64,000 nucleotides of DNA from Allantophomopsis cytisporea (lineage: Eukaryota; Ascomycota; Leotiomycetes; Phacidiales; Phacidiaceae): NCBI GenBank assembly GCA_024752435.1, contig CP103031.1, positions 926,001 through 990,000 of the forward strand, in the 5' to 3' direction. A program made the position numbers and the translations under genes. This document shows, in pieces, positions 23,003 through 34,335 of this stretch; positions within the stretch are counted from its first letter, which is position 1, and each line of letters starts with the position of its first letter. The notes under the pieces are model-generated. The model did not search any database and was not told where the DNA came from. It worked only from the letters and a program-made list of their open reading frames with translations.

Positions 23003-25783
23003 CTAATCAGTAACAACAGTCACCCTCCCTACAAATCCTTCGAGCCCTGCAATTCCTTTCTCGCCCCTCTCACTACCATAGTATAGCCCTTGACCACCAC
23101 CAGGCATAATAAGCACTTGACTTCCAAGCTCAATCCACTCGCGGCAATACATGATCTCCAAGGTAACATCTGTAGACCCATCTTTACCAAAAAGCGGCGG
23201 CTCCATCACATTCTCTTCCTTGTCAGCATCTTCTAAACCAAAGACATCGTCGTGGTCATCGGTATCAAGATTCAAATTCGCAATCTGGGGAACATGGGTT
23301 GCTATGCGTACCACACGTGCGGTTGCCCGGATACTAGCGATGTACACAACAACATAACTCTTCAAAGTGAGGGACGTGACATCACTGTCATCAAAAGAGG
23401 CAGTGAAACCACTCGCAGCTTGTAGAGAGTGGTTTGTCTCAACCATGTGATGGCTTGGAACTGCGAGAACCATTCCTTTGCGTATGTGAGGAGCCGGTGG
23501 TGGTAGACGTTCGAACGGACCATTGGAAACTTCTTGTTCGGGGACATCAATGATAATACCAATGGTCCCAACCTGTCCGGACTCAAGCCGGTGGACTGGT
23601 AGTCGTAGATTACGAATACTGACTATACGCGCATTGTACCATTCGTTCTTTGTCACCGATGCTGCCAGAACACTCTGAGACGCTGCTCGTGCGAGCTCCG
23701 AGGCTGAAGGATGAGATGTGGATTCGGAGAAACTGTTAGGTTCGTAAAATGAGGTTGTTTGCCTCCCATTTGGTGAATTGCGGGCTCCACTCCTGGAAAA
23801 TGAAGCATCATCGTCGAATTCGCCGGGAAATGGCCCCAGAACGATATTATCTCCCACCGAAAGTCCTCCAAACCGCATATATCCGGCCACAACAGTCCCT
23901 GCATCCTTTTTCTCACCTTTGGAGGTCTCCATCAAATGCGATGCTGGTAACGCAAAAACATCTTCAACATGAAATAGGCAAGCAGGTTGTTCTGGATTTA
24001 GCACTGGTCCGATAAGATCCTGAGAGGTCGGAGGTGGTGGCAGTGGGAGCAAACGCAGCAGAGCATGCAAAGCACGGATGCCAGTCCCCTTTGCGGCACT
24101 CGTAATGATAATGGGGACAACTTCCACTAGGTTATCAAGATTTACGCTGCTGATCACCTTTCGGACGGGATCTGCCTTGGAATTTGGTATCGATGCAAGA
24201 TCAGTCTCAGAAAGTATGGCGTCCTGATCTGGTGGGATCAACGCAGGGACACGACCTGCAGCTTTTATAGCCGTCAAAACCTTTGACACATTCTGACGTA
24301 AGCTTGTTTTAGATGCAAGGTCAAGCTTAGTTATAATAATGCACATTGGTTTTTCAAGCTTCAAGCACAGATCAAGATGGGCTTTGGCAAGATCGAGCCC
24401 AGCTCCTGTCACTCCGAGGATCTCCTGTGCTGTAGAGGTGGAACCATCCTTACCTGCCACCGTCTCGCCACTGTCTGCTGCTACGCAAAGCATCGTCCAA
24501 TGTGGTGCCCATCCAACGAGTCCACGAACTGTTGTCCGTCGATATTTTGGATGTCCCGCGGAATCTGAGATAAAAACCAACCGACCATCTTTAGAAGATG
24601 AATGTATGTCATTCCAGTCATTTACATTCCCACAAGCGAAATTGATGACATTGGCCAGTTGTTCCGGCGTATCTGAGGATTTGGTGTATCCCACAAGTTC
24701 CTGTACAACAGAACTAGTAACTCCGGAGAGCAACTCATGCCGATGTTTCAAGAGAACCTGTCTACTTTTACCACGACCGTTGTCGAGCATGGCAGTGGTA
24801 AGCGTCCCTAACAGACTAGATTTTCCAGACGTTGTTGCTCCAGTCAGAGTGACTCGTAGTTGCTCTGTAGAAGGGGCACTCGTCCGAGCCGCAGATATTT
24901 TCTGTGTCGATTGATACTCCGCGGCTTCCACAACTGGAGTGGCAGGGGTGGTATGAACCTGACTATAACTGGCCGAGCTCAAGTCGGGAGTTATCAACGC
25001 TTCCGCAACAAACAACTGTGCTTGACGCCGGAGGGCCTTAGGAGCTGGGCTAGATGAGTTTTCCAGTCTTTCCCATCCTCTCTTTTCTTCAGTAGCACAT
25101 TTCTCCTGCCATTCACAATCGCCAACCTGTACCATTCGTGTTACTTCCACTATGCATCCCAAACTTGCAGCCATGGACTTCAGATTTGTCAAACTCTCAT
25201 CCATCTCGTCTTTTGTCAAGCCAACAAATGTGCCATCGTCCGACACACCAATCTCATACAAAGCACCTCTGCTCTCTTCTAATCCTGGGAGCAGCCTTCC
25301 CGGTTTCGAAGGGACATCGAGCTGTGGTGCAGCTTCTGGCAACTTTGGAAGAACCAAATCACTGGTAGCTGACGCATGATATGGTGAAGACTGTTGCAAT
25401 CGCCACAGCAACTGAGTAGTCAGTTGTTGTAAGCGATTCTGCCTTGATTGGTTCGATGGAGCCAATATCGGTGTGGCCGCTCGTCCAGTACCCGATGCAG
25501 TAGTTGAGGAACTGTATGCTCTTCGTGGCCTTAGAAGAAGATGTAACTATATCAATCAGCCACCATACAGTACAGTATGAGTGCCAACAATTACCTTGTA
25601 TTCCGTTGGCCCCTCCTGGGGCTCCGCTTCGAGTTTTGTGACCCCATAATCAGCCAATAGTGCAGGTGATGATGTCGCAGAGTTCAACGACTTCTGTGGA
25701 GTGCCCGGAGTAGAATCGGCTGGAGTGAGCCATGGTGAAGAGACCCTCTTCGGCTCGGGGTCATAAGTAAATATCGAGGCCAT
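23003..25783 (-). CDS. GTPBP1/GTPBP2-type translational GTPase
   Basis: Two exons, 25783-25595 and 25546-23003, with a 48-nt intron (GTAATT to TAG, phase 0), give 910 aa. The splice restores YKLHLLLRPRRAYSSST, a stretch expected in this family. GTPase motifs are G1 GATTSGKSS (residues 299-307), G3 DSAGH (391-395) and G4 TKLD (469-472). EF-Tu-like beta domains follow (ALLRLLPLPPPP, then the segments with DVFALPASHLMET and AGYMRFGGLSVGDNIVLGPF) to the C-terminus. In animals GTPBP1 and GTPBP2 act in translation and rescue of stalled ribosomes; that the fungal protein does the same is inference. The N-terminal 90 residues are low complexity. The first ATG at 25783 is used because the frame is open from there into a clean donor. 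Confidence 0.87.
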
Positions 25784-26927
25784 GTGTAGATGCAGCTTCC
25801 TTCTCTTTTAAGAATGATCGATCAACTCTGCCGCAGCGCTAATAACTCAGAATACAATAAAGACCGTGTGATAATTTGCATGCGAAGTGATTGGGATAAT
25901 CGGCGAATCATTTTGAGTTGGATTTCTTTTTAAGGCGCGTTCTTGTGTTTTGCTTTTATGATAGCTAGATCAGACAAGCAGAAGCAGAAGCAGAAGCAGA
26001 AGGGTAAATTCCCTATTGGAAGGACATTTTGAGTGAAGATGTTTCTAAGTATAGTATGTTGTTGAGTTGTTGGCTGTGTAAAGGAGAGGCGGTGGAGAGG
26101 AGGAGCAGGGAGATATATGAATTAAATGGAAGTCATACGCCAATACGAAGAAGTGAGGTGAGGTGAGGTGAATCAGAGAGAGTTCAATACCTACGGTAGG
26201 TAAGTCAGTACCTAAGTAGATGACGATAAGATAGATAGTGGTGGCCTGAGTCATAGAGCGAGTGAGTGGAGTGACTGTTACACTGCGCTGTACATACTAC
26301 ATGTGAGGCAAAGGCGGGGCCGAGAGGGACCGGGAACGTGTAGTAAGGTATGGCGGTATCTGCTCGTACGAACAAGTTAAATCGTATAGCTACACTTGGT
26401 GATGATTATCGTTGTTGTTGTTGTTGTTTTGGCAATTACAATCGTGTAGACTTTGCGCTCCTAAGAACCTCTGGTAGATATTCTTCCGATCGATATATTT
26501 GCTATACATATTGCACTTGTTCATGATCTCTTCTGGTAAAGCAGTGCGTGAATTGTCGCTATATATGGACTTCTCCCTCTTCAGCCCCTCAAGAAAGGGT
26601 GTGGTGAGATGGAAGATACGGAACGCGGCGGAGGAGCGATGAAGGGGCTATTTCTAGGAGCGGCAAGAGGCCGGACCACTCAGCACTGTGCCACTGAAAC
26701 CATCGAGCGCTCAGCCTCGAACACATCCCAAACGAGACGAGCTCGAGATACAGTACATTAATACTACATGTAGATCAGGCACCAAATAATTGCCCAAAAA
26801 TACGAACAAACAACATACAAATACTACACCATCACGATTCTAGCATTTGTTGAATTCTGTCACCCATAAACTTGCCAACTAAACTCAGTTTGCCAACTCT
26901 CACTCGCAGACACCCTCACGGATCACC
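25784..26927. other. Divergent intergenic region (GTPase / SEC9)
   Basis: About 1.1 kb between two genes transcribed away from each other. It contains an AGCAGA repeat (about 25978-26003), GAGGT repeats (about 26152-26172) and a (GTT)n run (about 26411-26430). No gene supported. It should carry both promoters. Confidence 0.6.
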
Positions 26928-28307
26928 ATGGGGAAATTCGGTTTCGGCAAGAAGTCAGGAGAGGATGATGAGTCCAGTCGTTCTGCGCTCTTCGGTGGTC
27001 GATCCAAGAATTCTTCTCCAGCGCAGTCGTCGAACCCATATGCTCAACCAGCAGGAGGCGCTGATCCATACGGAGACACCAATAAATATGCCAACATGCC
27101 TACTCCCTATCAGCAGGCAAAGGCCTCCTCATACGGTGCTCCTCCCCCAGGAGGACTTCCAGCCGGTCCACGAGGTGGACCTGCCGGCGGACCCGGTGCG
27201 GCTAGAGGTGGTTATGGAGAACGACCAGGTCCCCCATCTCAAGCTGGAAGCGGATACGGTGCCGAAAAGTATGGCAGTGGAGGTGGCTATGGTGCGAACA
27301 GATATGATGGTGCTGCGGGTGCTCCCACCCCATCAGCACGAGGACCAGGCGGATATGGTGGCCTAGGCAGAGTCAACAGCAGTGATACAACTACTACGGA
27401 TGACAATAGAACCGAATTGTTCGGCGATGCGAAGGACAGATATGCGCAGAAGGCAGCAGCTCCAGCTAGAGGAGGATATGGCGCAGACCCATCAGGTTCC
27501 GGCGCTGATAGCTATGGTGGCAACGCATATGGCGAAGACCGACAGCTTACAGCTGAAGAGGAAGAGGAGGAAGACGTACAAGCCACCAAGCAACAAATCC
27601 GATTCATGAAGCAAGAGGATGTATCTTCCACCCGGAACGCTCTTCGAATTGCAGCCCAGGCTGAAGAGACTGGACGAGCAACGTTGGCACGATTGGGAGC
27701 ACAGGGAGAACGTATTCACAACACGGAAAAGAACTTGGATCTTGCCGCGAATCATAACAGAATTGCGGAGGAGAAAGCGAAGGAGCTCAAGACGCTCAAC
27801 AAGAGCATGTTCGCAGTTCACGTTTCGAATCCATTCACCAAGTCCTCGCGAAACGCAAAACGCGATCAAGATATTATTGATAAGCATCGAAGTGAAAGAG
27901 AACAGCGCGATGAGACTCGCCGGGCTGCATTTGGCACAAAGGCTCGCATGGAGAGCAGTTTCAAGGAGCTGCAGCCAGGGGATCAAGGCTATAAGCCTAA
28001 GGCTACCGGACGCAACTTAGCTGAGCGGTCAAAGTATCAATTTGAGGCCGACAGCGAGGATGATGAGATGGAGAACGAGATTGAAGACAACTTGGATGCC
28101 TTGAGTGGTGCTGCTGGTCGCTTGAACTTGTTAGCAAGAGCCACCGGCAAGGAGGTTGATGAGCAGAACGTCCACATTGGAAGAATTGTTGGAAAGGTAA
28201 GCGTCCTCGTGACTATTTACAGAGATCGCGTGCTAATTTGTTCTCAGACCGATGTTGTGGATGACCAAATCGCAATGAACAGAGCAAGATTGGATCGTAT
28301 ACGCTGA
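26928..28307 (+). CDS. SEC9: SEC9-type SNAP-25 t-SNARE
   Basis: Two exons, 26928-28196 and 28248-28307, give 442 aa. The start is in a strong context (CACCATGG). Residues 1-200 are Gly/Tyr/Pro-rich and disordered. The first SNARE helix (Qb) spans about 210-285 (QQIRFMKQEDVSSTRNALRI onward to KELKTLNKSMF). The second (Qc) spans about 384-442 (IEDNLDALSGAAGRLNLLAR to ARLDRIR). Together they make the SNAP-25 pattern. Family role: a plasma-membrane t-SNARE pairing with Sso1/2 and Snc1/2 in exocytosis; hyphal growth is the likely setting. The 51-nt intron (GTAAGC to CAG, with GCTAAT) is a multiple of three and has no stop, so an unspliced transcript would give a 459-aa protein with 17 extra residues inside the Qc helix. 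Confidence 0.9.
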   Translation: MGKFGFGKKSGEDDESSRSALFGGRSKNSSPAQSSNPYAQPAGGADPYGDTNKYANMPTPYQQAKASSYGAPPPGGLPAGPRGGPAGGPGAARGGYGERPGPPSQAGSGYGAEKYGSGGGYGANRYDGAAGAPTPSARGPGGYGGLGRVNSSDTTTTDDNRTELFGDAKDRYAQKAAAPARGGYGADPSGSGADSYGGNAYGEDRQLTAEEEEEEDVQATKQQIRFMKQEDVSSTRNALRIAAQAEETGRATLARLGAQGERIHNTEKNLDLAANHNRIAEEKAKELKTLNKSMFAVHVSNPFTKSSRNAKRDQDIIDKHRSEREQRDETRRAAFGTKARMESSFKELQPGDQGYKPKATGRNLAERSKYQFEADSEDDEMENEIEDNLDALSGAAGRLNLLARATGKEVDEQNVHIGRIVGKVSVLVTIYRDRVLICSQTDVVDDQIAMNRARLDRIR

Positions 28308-28622
28308 GCCTTTTGAACATAGCATCTGTTTCGTGTACTGGCGTTGGAGGATATACTATGTAGCATAGGTTACATTGGTTGGTTTTGGTTTTGGGTCTGG
28401 TTTACCATACCTAGGGTAATCCTCGAGAAATTGTAAAGATTGTAACCTCACTCATTCACCCACTTTCCATCAACCATTATCTTCACGTGATCTTCACTTT
28501 CTCCATTTAGTATAAATTTATAAACTCACCATAACAACTCTCAAGAAGTTCATCTTATGCAGAAACCTTCCACTCCAATCTCTTTTCTTAACAAATCTAC
28601 CCTTGTAGACATCTCTATTACC
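28308..28622. other. Intergenic SEC9 / NIF3-like
   Basis: About 315 bp holding the SEC9 3' flank and the promoter of the next gene. An ATG at 28557 is in frame with the start at 28623. Confidence 0.5.
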
Positions 28623-29238
28623 ATGTCAGCAGAAAACTACAAGCTCATCTGGACTGTTCCTGAGAGTCATTTGGAGGCTACGAAGAAGGCGGTTTTCGAT
28701 AAGGGAGCAGGATCGTGGGAGAACGGAAAATACGTACAGGTAAAGAATTTTCCTGCTTCATACATTCATGATGATTGCATAAACTTACAGAATAACTGCA
28801 TGCGTAAACATGCATGAATGATATTTGTTATTACAATTTATCCCACTTTACTTGGACGCATGGACCGCATGTGATCGTTAAGCAAGACATCAGCCAAATT
28901 GCACTCGAGGTTCATCTCTTGTGCCATTTTGAATGTTGATATATTGGCTGCTGATTCTCATAGGTTGCTTTCGAAATTCTCGGAAGAGGCCAGTTCATGC
29001 CTGTCTCATTGGCAGGCGCAGTTCCTCATACAGGCGCTGTGGACGAACTAGCCTTCACCGATTGAATACAGGTGGAGGTCCTCTATCAGGGCAGGGAAAT
29101 TACTAAGAGTGCAGTTGAGGCTTTGAAGAAGTGAGTTGATCGATTAGATGCGATTAACAAGTTGGGCTGATCAATGGCATTAGGGCACACCCCTATGAAA
29201 CAGTGGCTTTCGGAGTGTATAAGTTAGAAAACTTTTAG
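28623..29238 (+). pseudogene. NIF3-like small protein, interrupted by in-frame TGA
   Basis: Three exons, 28623-28739, 28964-29130 and 29184-29238, join with correct phases and sum to 113 codons. The product resembles the small fungal NGG1p-interacting-factor-3 (NIF3/YqfO CutA-like) proteins: it starts ENYKLIWTVPESHLEATKKA, has GRGQFMPV and AVPHTGAV in the middle, and ends AHPYETVAFGVYKLENF, the family's conserved end. Codon 73 is TGA (29063-29065), between AFTD and IQVEVLYQGRE. The only intron that would remove it (51 nt from a GTTCCT donor) would also delete the conserved PHTG segment. The rest of the frame is intact, so the stop is recent, a read-through site, or a sequence error. An upstream in-frame ATG (28557) would add 22 residues with a mildly basic, hydroxylated composition, perhaps a targeting sequence (inference). 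Confidence 0.7.
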
Positions 29239-29481
29239 ATGGCCATGTAGGCATTGCGGCCACTATATACGTAACCAGCTCCTTAAATCTCTATTTATAA
29301 TCATCTTTAGATAGTAACCGCTCTTGATCAAGATGAAAATATCTCAAACTCCTTTTCCATGTAACCGATCCTCCCTATGCGAACTCAACGCATTTCTGCC
29401 TACGAACCCTGATTGAATGCAGGCCGCTGATGCACAGAAACAAAAATTGTTTCAAACTCCCGTTTATGCAATAGGTCTCCC

Positions 29482-32286
29482 TTACGCGCCTTCGACTTCT
29501 AAGATCCAATCCGCCTGTACAGCACTGACTCTCTTCGCATAACTCTTGCTAGTGAAGACATGCTCCAGATACATGATAGCTTCCAATTTCTTCCCATAGA
29601 GACAAGAACCCGGGTGGATCGCAACAACATGATGACCATGAACGGTTTTGTAGCTTCCATCTGGATGCAGGATTGCCGTCTTGTCACTGAAAGCCTTTAA
29701 AAAACATTTCAGGAGATTCTGTGCACGCTCAGGGGAAAGAGGCTCGAATGGTGCGGGATCCCCGGGAATATCTTGCGCGCTTAGCAATTTCTTGCTGACG
29801 CAGTAACGACGGAGCTGCTTTCTTATATCCATGGCAGTTTTCATAGTGGAGAAATTGATCAGGTGCTTCTTGCACCAAGACAAACGATCATTTCCGGTCT
29901 GAGCAGTATATTTCTGCATAGCAGTCAAGACGCGGAGAAGATCGCCCTCTCTGCGGTTTAAGTCTTTTCTAGCTTCTTCCGTTTCTTCGCGCTGTTCCTC
30001 TGTCTTTGCTTGAATGAAGAAGTCATCTCCAGCGTCGAGGCAGGAAATAACATCAATGGCCTCCAACAGACAATCGGATTCTGGGTCGGCCGCTGCCACA
30101 AGAACTCGAGCGTGTGCTGGAATGGTTGGGAATCCAATCATCGCACGACCTACAGCAGTGACCTCTCCTTCATCGTTGAGAGCCCCTAAGGTGTGGAGGC
30201 GTAACATAGCACCAGACATGGCATCAATCTCAGGTGGGTCCATAAGAGGGAAGGAGAAGACATCTTTGACACCTCGAGCCTTCATATTGAGCACTGCCTG
30301 AATGATATCAATTCTGAGAATCTCGGGAATGTCGGCTTGTTGAAGTTTGAGGTAGTCTGCTTCCGTGAACAGTCGATAGCATTTTCCTGGTGCTTCACGA
30401 CCAGCACGACCCTTCCTCTGAATAGCAGAGGACTTTGAAATAGGCTTTGCTAAGAGCGATTCCAGACCTAGACGAGCACGGTATTGCTTGATCTTGGCTT
30501 TGCCACAATCGATGACCGTACGGACACCAGGAACTGTCAGGGATGCTTCAGCCATGTTGGTAGCAAGGATGACCTTGCGTGTACGTTTGTCCTTTGCAGG
30601 CTTCAGAGCACTCTGCTGCGCATCCATGGAGAGCTTGGCAAAGAGAGGGAAAACCTGGATCTTTGGGACATTTCTCTCAAGCTTTTCGGCATAGCCCTCG
30701 ATGAGCTTTTGGAGACCTTCGATGTCATCTTGTCCGGGAAGGAAGGCAAGGATATCTCCTGGTAAGGGCTCCTGAATGTGGACTTTGAGGATGGCTTTGA
30801 GCATGGCGTCCATGTAATCCCGAACAGGTTCTGGGGTGTAGTAAACCGTGACAGGATGTTGTCTACCTTCGATGTGGTGAACGGCAATATTATCTCTTGG
30901 ATCCTTCGTACTGCACGAGTCACCATTAGTGCTTTTGATACCGTTGGTGTTAGAAATTTGACTTGGGGCAAGATGATCAGGACTGCTCGTGCCATTCGCT
31001 CCTTCTTCAGAGATTCCAGACCAGGATGAATATGAGGCATTTGATGACCTCCGGGCCTCAGAAGGTTCTTCGGCCTTACCGTTACTTTCGTGCTGGCCAT
31101 TGGTCAGTTGTTCCTCAGAAGTCACATCTAATGGAGTTGAAAAAAAGGTTTGGAGGCCTTCCAGATTTGCTGTGGCACTCATAACAATGACCTTGAGTGG
31201 TAGACCACCGCGACCTTTCTTGTCTCCAGTGACAATGTTCTTGAGGAATCCAGTCAAAAGGTCAACATCAACGCTCCTTTCATGAATCTCATCCACGATG
31301 ACGGCACTATATTTTCTTAGGTAGGGATCCCTGAGCATCTCCTGAAGGAGCATACCCTCGGTGAGGAACTTTATTTTTGTCCCCTTTGGAACGTTCGCGT
31401 CGAATCGCACAGCGTAACCAACTTCTCCAGCGAAACCCTTCTCTCCCAAATATGATCCCATTTCTGCTGCCACACGATGCGCCAGAGACGTGGCTGCTAC
31501 TCTTCGAGGCTCGGTAATCGCGATCATACCTCCAACATTGACGTTTTGTGTAGTTCCATCATCAGCTTCCACTTCGACCAGTTGCTTCTTGAACCATGGC
31601 TGGTTTATCAGAAACTGGGGGACCTGGGTACTTTTACCACTACCCGTCTCTCCCACCAAGAGCAGAATATCCTTCTCTCTTAAACTCCACCTGATGTCCG
31701 CCTTGTGCGCCCAAATTGGCAATTTCTTGCGTGCGGTCAGCAAAGAATCTGCTTTTCTTGCCAGCTGTGCTTTGTTGGGAGGTTCTCGTGCGGTTTTCAG
31801 GCTCGATTCGTCCGAATCCTCATCATAGAAGGCACTCTTTTTGAACCCCTTATTACCATGTGGACGTTTATTGAGACCATTGGTTAAGGCTTGTGTACCA
31901 TTCGCTTTCTGCTTCTTGACGCTCGGGCTGGAGACTGCAGAGCCTATGCTGGGTAGAGTATCCGGACGAGGCTCGCTTGCGTTGTTGACCGGAACTTGAT
32001 CACCTTTCGCAGGTTTGAGGCTATTTGAAGGAGGCGACTTTGAATTGGAACGCTTTTTCTCGGACTTGTCTGGAAAGGTAGACTTTGGACTCCCATCTCT
32101 GCTGCGCTTCGTTCCCTTTGGCGAATTTTCCAAGGGAATATCGTAGATAGCAAGTGAATGCTTGGAAGGTGATGGTGAACCGGCGGCTGCTTCCCTTGAT
32201 CTTTCCCTCTTCATCTCATCGACGAATGGAGCCAGACCACTGTCTTTCCCTCCGCCACTGAACTTTGTATGAACCTTTTCCGGCAT
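29482..32286 (-). CDS. DHR2: DEAH-box RNA helicase, Dhr2/DHX33 type
   Basis: A single exon of 934 aa. Helicase motifs are all present: I GETGSGKST (212-220), Ia TEPRRVAA (about 258-265), II DEIH (332-335), III SAT (370-372), V ATNMAEASLT (575-584) and VI QRKGRAGR (623-630). HA2 and OB-type C-terminal regions follow. The opening of the core, ARKKLPIW, fits the Dhr2/DHX33 group. In yeast Dhr2 works in the nucleolus on 18S rRNA processing; DHX33 is the human relative. The N-terminal 190 residues are Ser/Lys-rich and basic (KRSRDGSPK, EKKRSNSKS), typical of nucleolar localisation. A Ser/Asn-rich insertion of about 80 residues (388-468) lies between motif III and the second RecA domain and is absent from the short core of the family. 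The ATG at 32286 is the first of the frame. The subfamily assignment is less certain than the DEAH call. Confidence 0.85.
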   Translation of the reverse strand: MPEKVHTKFSGGGKDSGLAPFVDEMKRERSREAAAGSPSPSKHSLAIYDIPLENSPKGTKRSRDGSPKSTFPDKSEKKRSNSKSPPSNSLKPAKGDQVPVNNASEPRPDTLPSIGSAVSSPSVKKQKANGTQALTNGLNKRPHGNKGFKKSAFYDEDSDESSLKTAREPPNKAQLARKADSLLTARKKLPIWAHKADIRWSLREKDILLLVGETGSGKSTQVPQFLINQPWFKKQLVEVEADDGTTQNVNVGGMIAITEPRRVAATSLAHRVAAEMGSYLGEKGFAGEVGYAVRFDANVPKGTKIKFLTEGMLLQEMLRDPYLRKYSAVIVDEIHERSVDVDLLTGFLKNIVTGDKKGRGGLPLKVIVMSATANLEGLQTFFSTPLDVTSEEQLTNGQHESNGKAEEPSEARRSSNASYSSWSGISEEGANGTSSPDHLAPSQISNTNGIKSTNGDSCSTKDPRDNIAVHHIEGRQHPVTVYYTPEPVRDYMDAMLKAILKVHIQEPLPGDILAFLPGQDDIEGLQKLIEGYAEKLERNVPKIQVFPLFAKLSMDAQQSALKPAKDKRTRKVILATNMAEASLTVPGVRTVIDCGKAKIKQYRARLGLESLLAKPISKSSAIQRKGRAGREAPGKCYRLFTEADYLKLQQADIPEILRIDIIQAVLNMKARGVKDVFSFPLMDPPEIDAMSGAMLRLHTLGALNDEGEVTAVGRAMIGFPTIPAHARVLVAAADPESDCLLEAIDVISCLDAGDDFFIQAKTEEQREETEEARKDLNRREGDLLRVLTAMQKYTAQTGNDRLSWCKKHLINFSTMKTAMDIRKQLRRYCVSKKLLSAQDIPGDPAPFEPLSPERAQNLLKCFLKAFSDKTAILHPDGSYKTVHGHHVVAIHPGSCLYGKKLEAIMYLEHVFTSKSYAKRVSAVQADWILEVEGA

Positions 32287-34335
32287 CTTCTTAATTAGAG
32301 GTTATGCACACGTAATAAGTAGGCGTACCAGTCACGAATGTGCAGGAGAAGCAGGATCTCAAAGAGGCGACCAAATTGGACAAATGATTCAAGCGAGTGT
32401 TGGTATCATGTTGGACGTGTAGGAATTGTGAAGAGGTACAGGATCTAGAATACTTAATTTGTGCCTACAATCGTTATCGAAATTCTTACAATAGGAAAAG
32501 ATTGCGGCTCTATTCCGCGCTTCACATTAAGGTAAAGGTAGGTAGGTAAGGTACCTAAGGTATCATTGAAGGCAGCAAGACAATACATACCTGGTACCTA
32601 CCCTAAGGTACCTGGTAAGCTTTGATGGTACTCACGTGGTAGGTAGGTATTTTGATCAATATTCAGGCAGCACATGTGGGGATAATAGTAAGGCTACAAG
32701 GCCAACAATGTCATCTAGGTAGGTATTTATCTATCTATACCTAACTATATAAAGAAGGTACTAAAGACTTGTCTGCGCAGCAAAATACATTGCCGATTTC
32801 CCAAGAGGTCACCCAAAGACTTTCATGTTCATGAGATCCACGAAAGCTCGAAGCATAAATACATAAATAAGTAGAATGTAGTTTCAACGTCTCAAATTGG
32901 TTGTGTTGTGTTGTATTGTGTTGATGATAGACTTTGTAGTTGTAGTGTTCCTCAATTTGACCGATGTATCACTAAGTAGCCGCCATTGGAATATTACTAC
33001 GTAGTATCTACTCCTCAATAGAATGTCTACGAAGTGAAGTGAGGTGAAGTAACCGATGTAAATAACAATGATGCTTTACAAAGACATAATACTCGGAAAG
33101 CTTCTTCTTCTTCTTCTTCTTCTTTTTCTGATTCTGATCTTTCTCTTCTTCGCTTTTCCTTGTGTCTTATTCTTGAGTCAATCTCTTAGTTTTTCGTTTT
33201 CTAATTTTCTCCTCTTTTTTGTTTTTAAAGTTTTGTCTTGTTTCGGAGCTCCTTTCTCTATCAATTCGACAATCGATAGGATGATAGAGACAAATGGGAA
33301 TAAAGTATATATGTATCACCATACGTATATATATACAAACTATGATCATAAAATGAAGGATTTTTGTCAATACCTGTACCTTATTCTTCCGCAAATGTAT
33401 GGATATAAGAGAAGAAGGGAATTATTTCCAGTCCTACCTATCTACTACGTATGAGTGAGTGAGGCCATGCATGTCGATAAGCACGCAATCGACATCCTGA
33501 CATCTCAACATCTCCACTCTCTCTTTTCTTCCACTCACAATACTCGCAACTCGACTCACCACTTGCTTTAGTCACCTCACGGACTACTTTATTCTCCGAC
33601 CCTACGCATACTATGGTCCTACTTGGGAGAATACCCAGTCGCCAGTCCAGTACGTAGTGAGTGAACTTTTCTTTCTCGACTCCCACCTGCATCAGAGTTA
33701 GGAGGAATAGAGACGGAGAAGGGACATGAACAAGGTAGATAGATAATAATGAATATCCAATCCAAATCTATACAGAACATATCTGATGTGGTCACCATAC
33801 ATTGACTGACAACACCATATACCTTCTGAGTCTGATTACAAGACACCATGCCTCCATGAGATCCCCCCGTATCGGAGTCCATATGTCATAACGATAAATG
33901 AGTATGTATGTATGTACATAATATGTAACTTGGAATCCCCCAGAAGAGAAAGCGTTGGTGGAATGGCAACGTCTAAACCTTGCCAACCCGTAACGCTATC
34001 TGAATCTTCCCGCAAAATATGTGCCCACGCGTATGGACTTCTCTTCCTTCCATCGACCCCACCTTGCCTCGACCGCGATTGCACCATACCTCGCCTTGAG
34101 ACATCAGATATATATTTATTCCCAAGTTACCCCCCGCCATCACAAAAACCCTTCCCCTCCCATTGATTTTCGTGATCATACATACTTACATCCTTCTCAA
34201 CCATTATCATATCAATCATCTCTCTTGTGCATTTGTTGATAGATTCACATTGTACATACTGCCGGATACCTCTTGCGATTTCATACCACTTCTTATCGTT
34301 TTCTTTCCCCATTCTTATACTTGCTTTCTTTCACA
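32287..34335. other. Divergent intergenic region (DHR2 / dioxygenase)
   Basis: About 2 kb with no gene supported. The first part (32530-32760) is dense in GGTAGGTA/GGTACCT words. A (CTT)n run lies at 33101-33125 and encodes a spurious Leu run. The last 300 bp before 34336 are pyrimidine-rich, as expected for a strong fungal promoter and 5' UTR. Confidence 0.6.
33101..33125. repeat. (CTT)n microsatellite
   Basis: About eight CTT triplets, continuing into T-rich sequence. Confidence 0.9.

Noticed and set aside
24339..24914. 191-codon plus-strand frame across the GTPase gene
   Set aside because: Antisense shadow over the G-domain coding sequence.
27492..27986. 164-codon frame antisense to SEC9
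   Set aside because: Mirror of the regular SEC9 codons; the sense strand has clear SNARE helices.
33068..33454. 128-codon plus-strand frame beginning with a poly-Leu run
   Set aside because: The Leu run is the (CTT)n microsatellite and the rest is AT-rich with no protein-like features.
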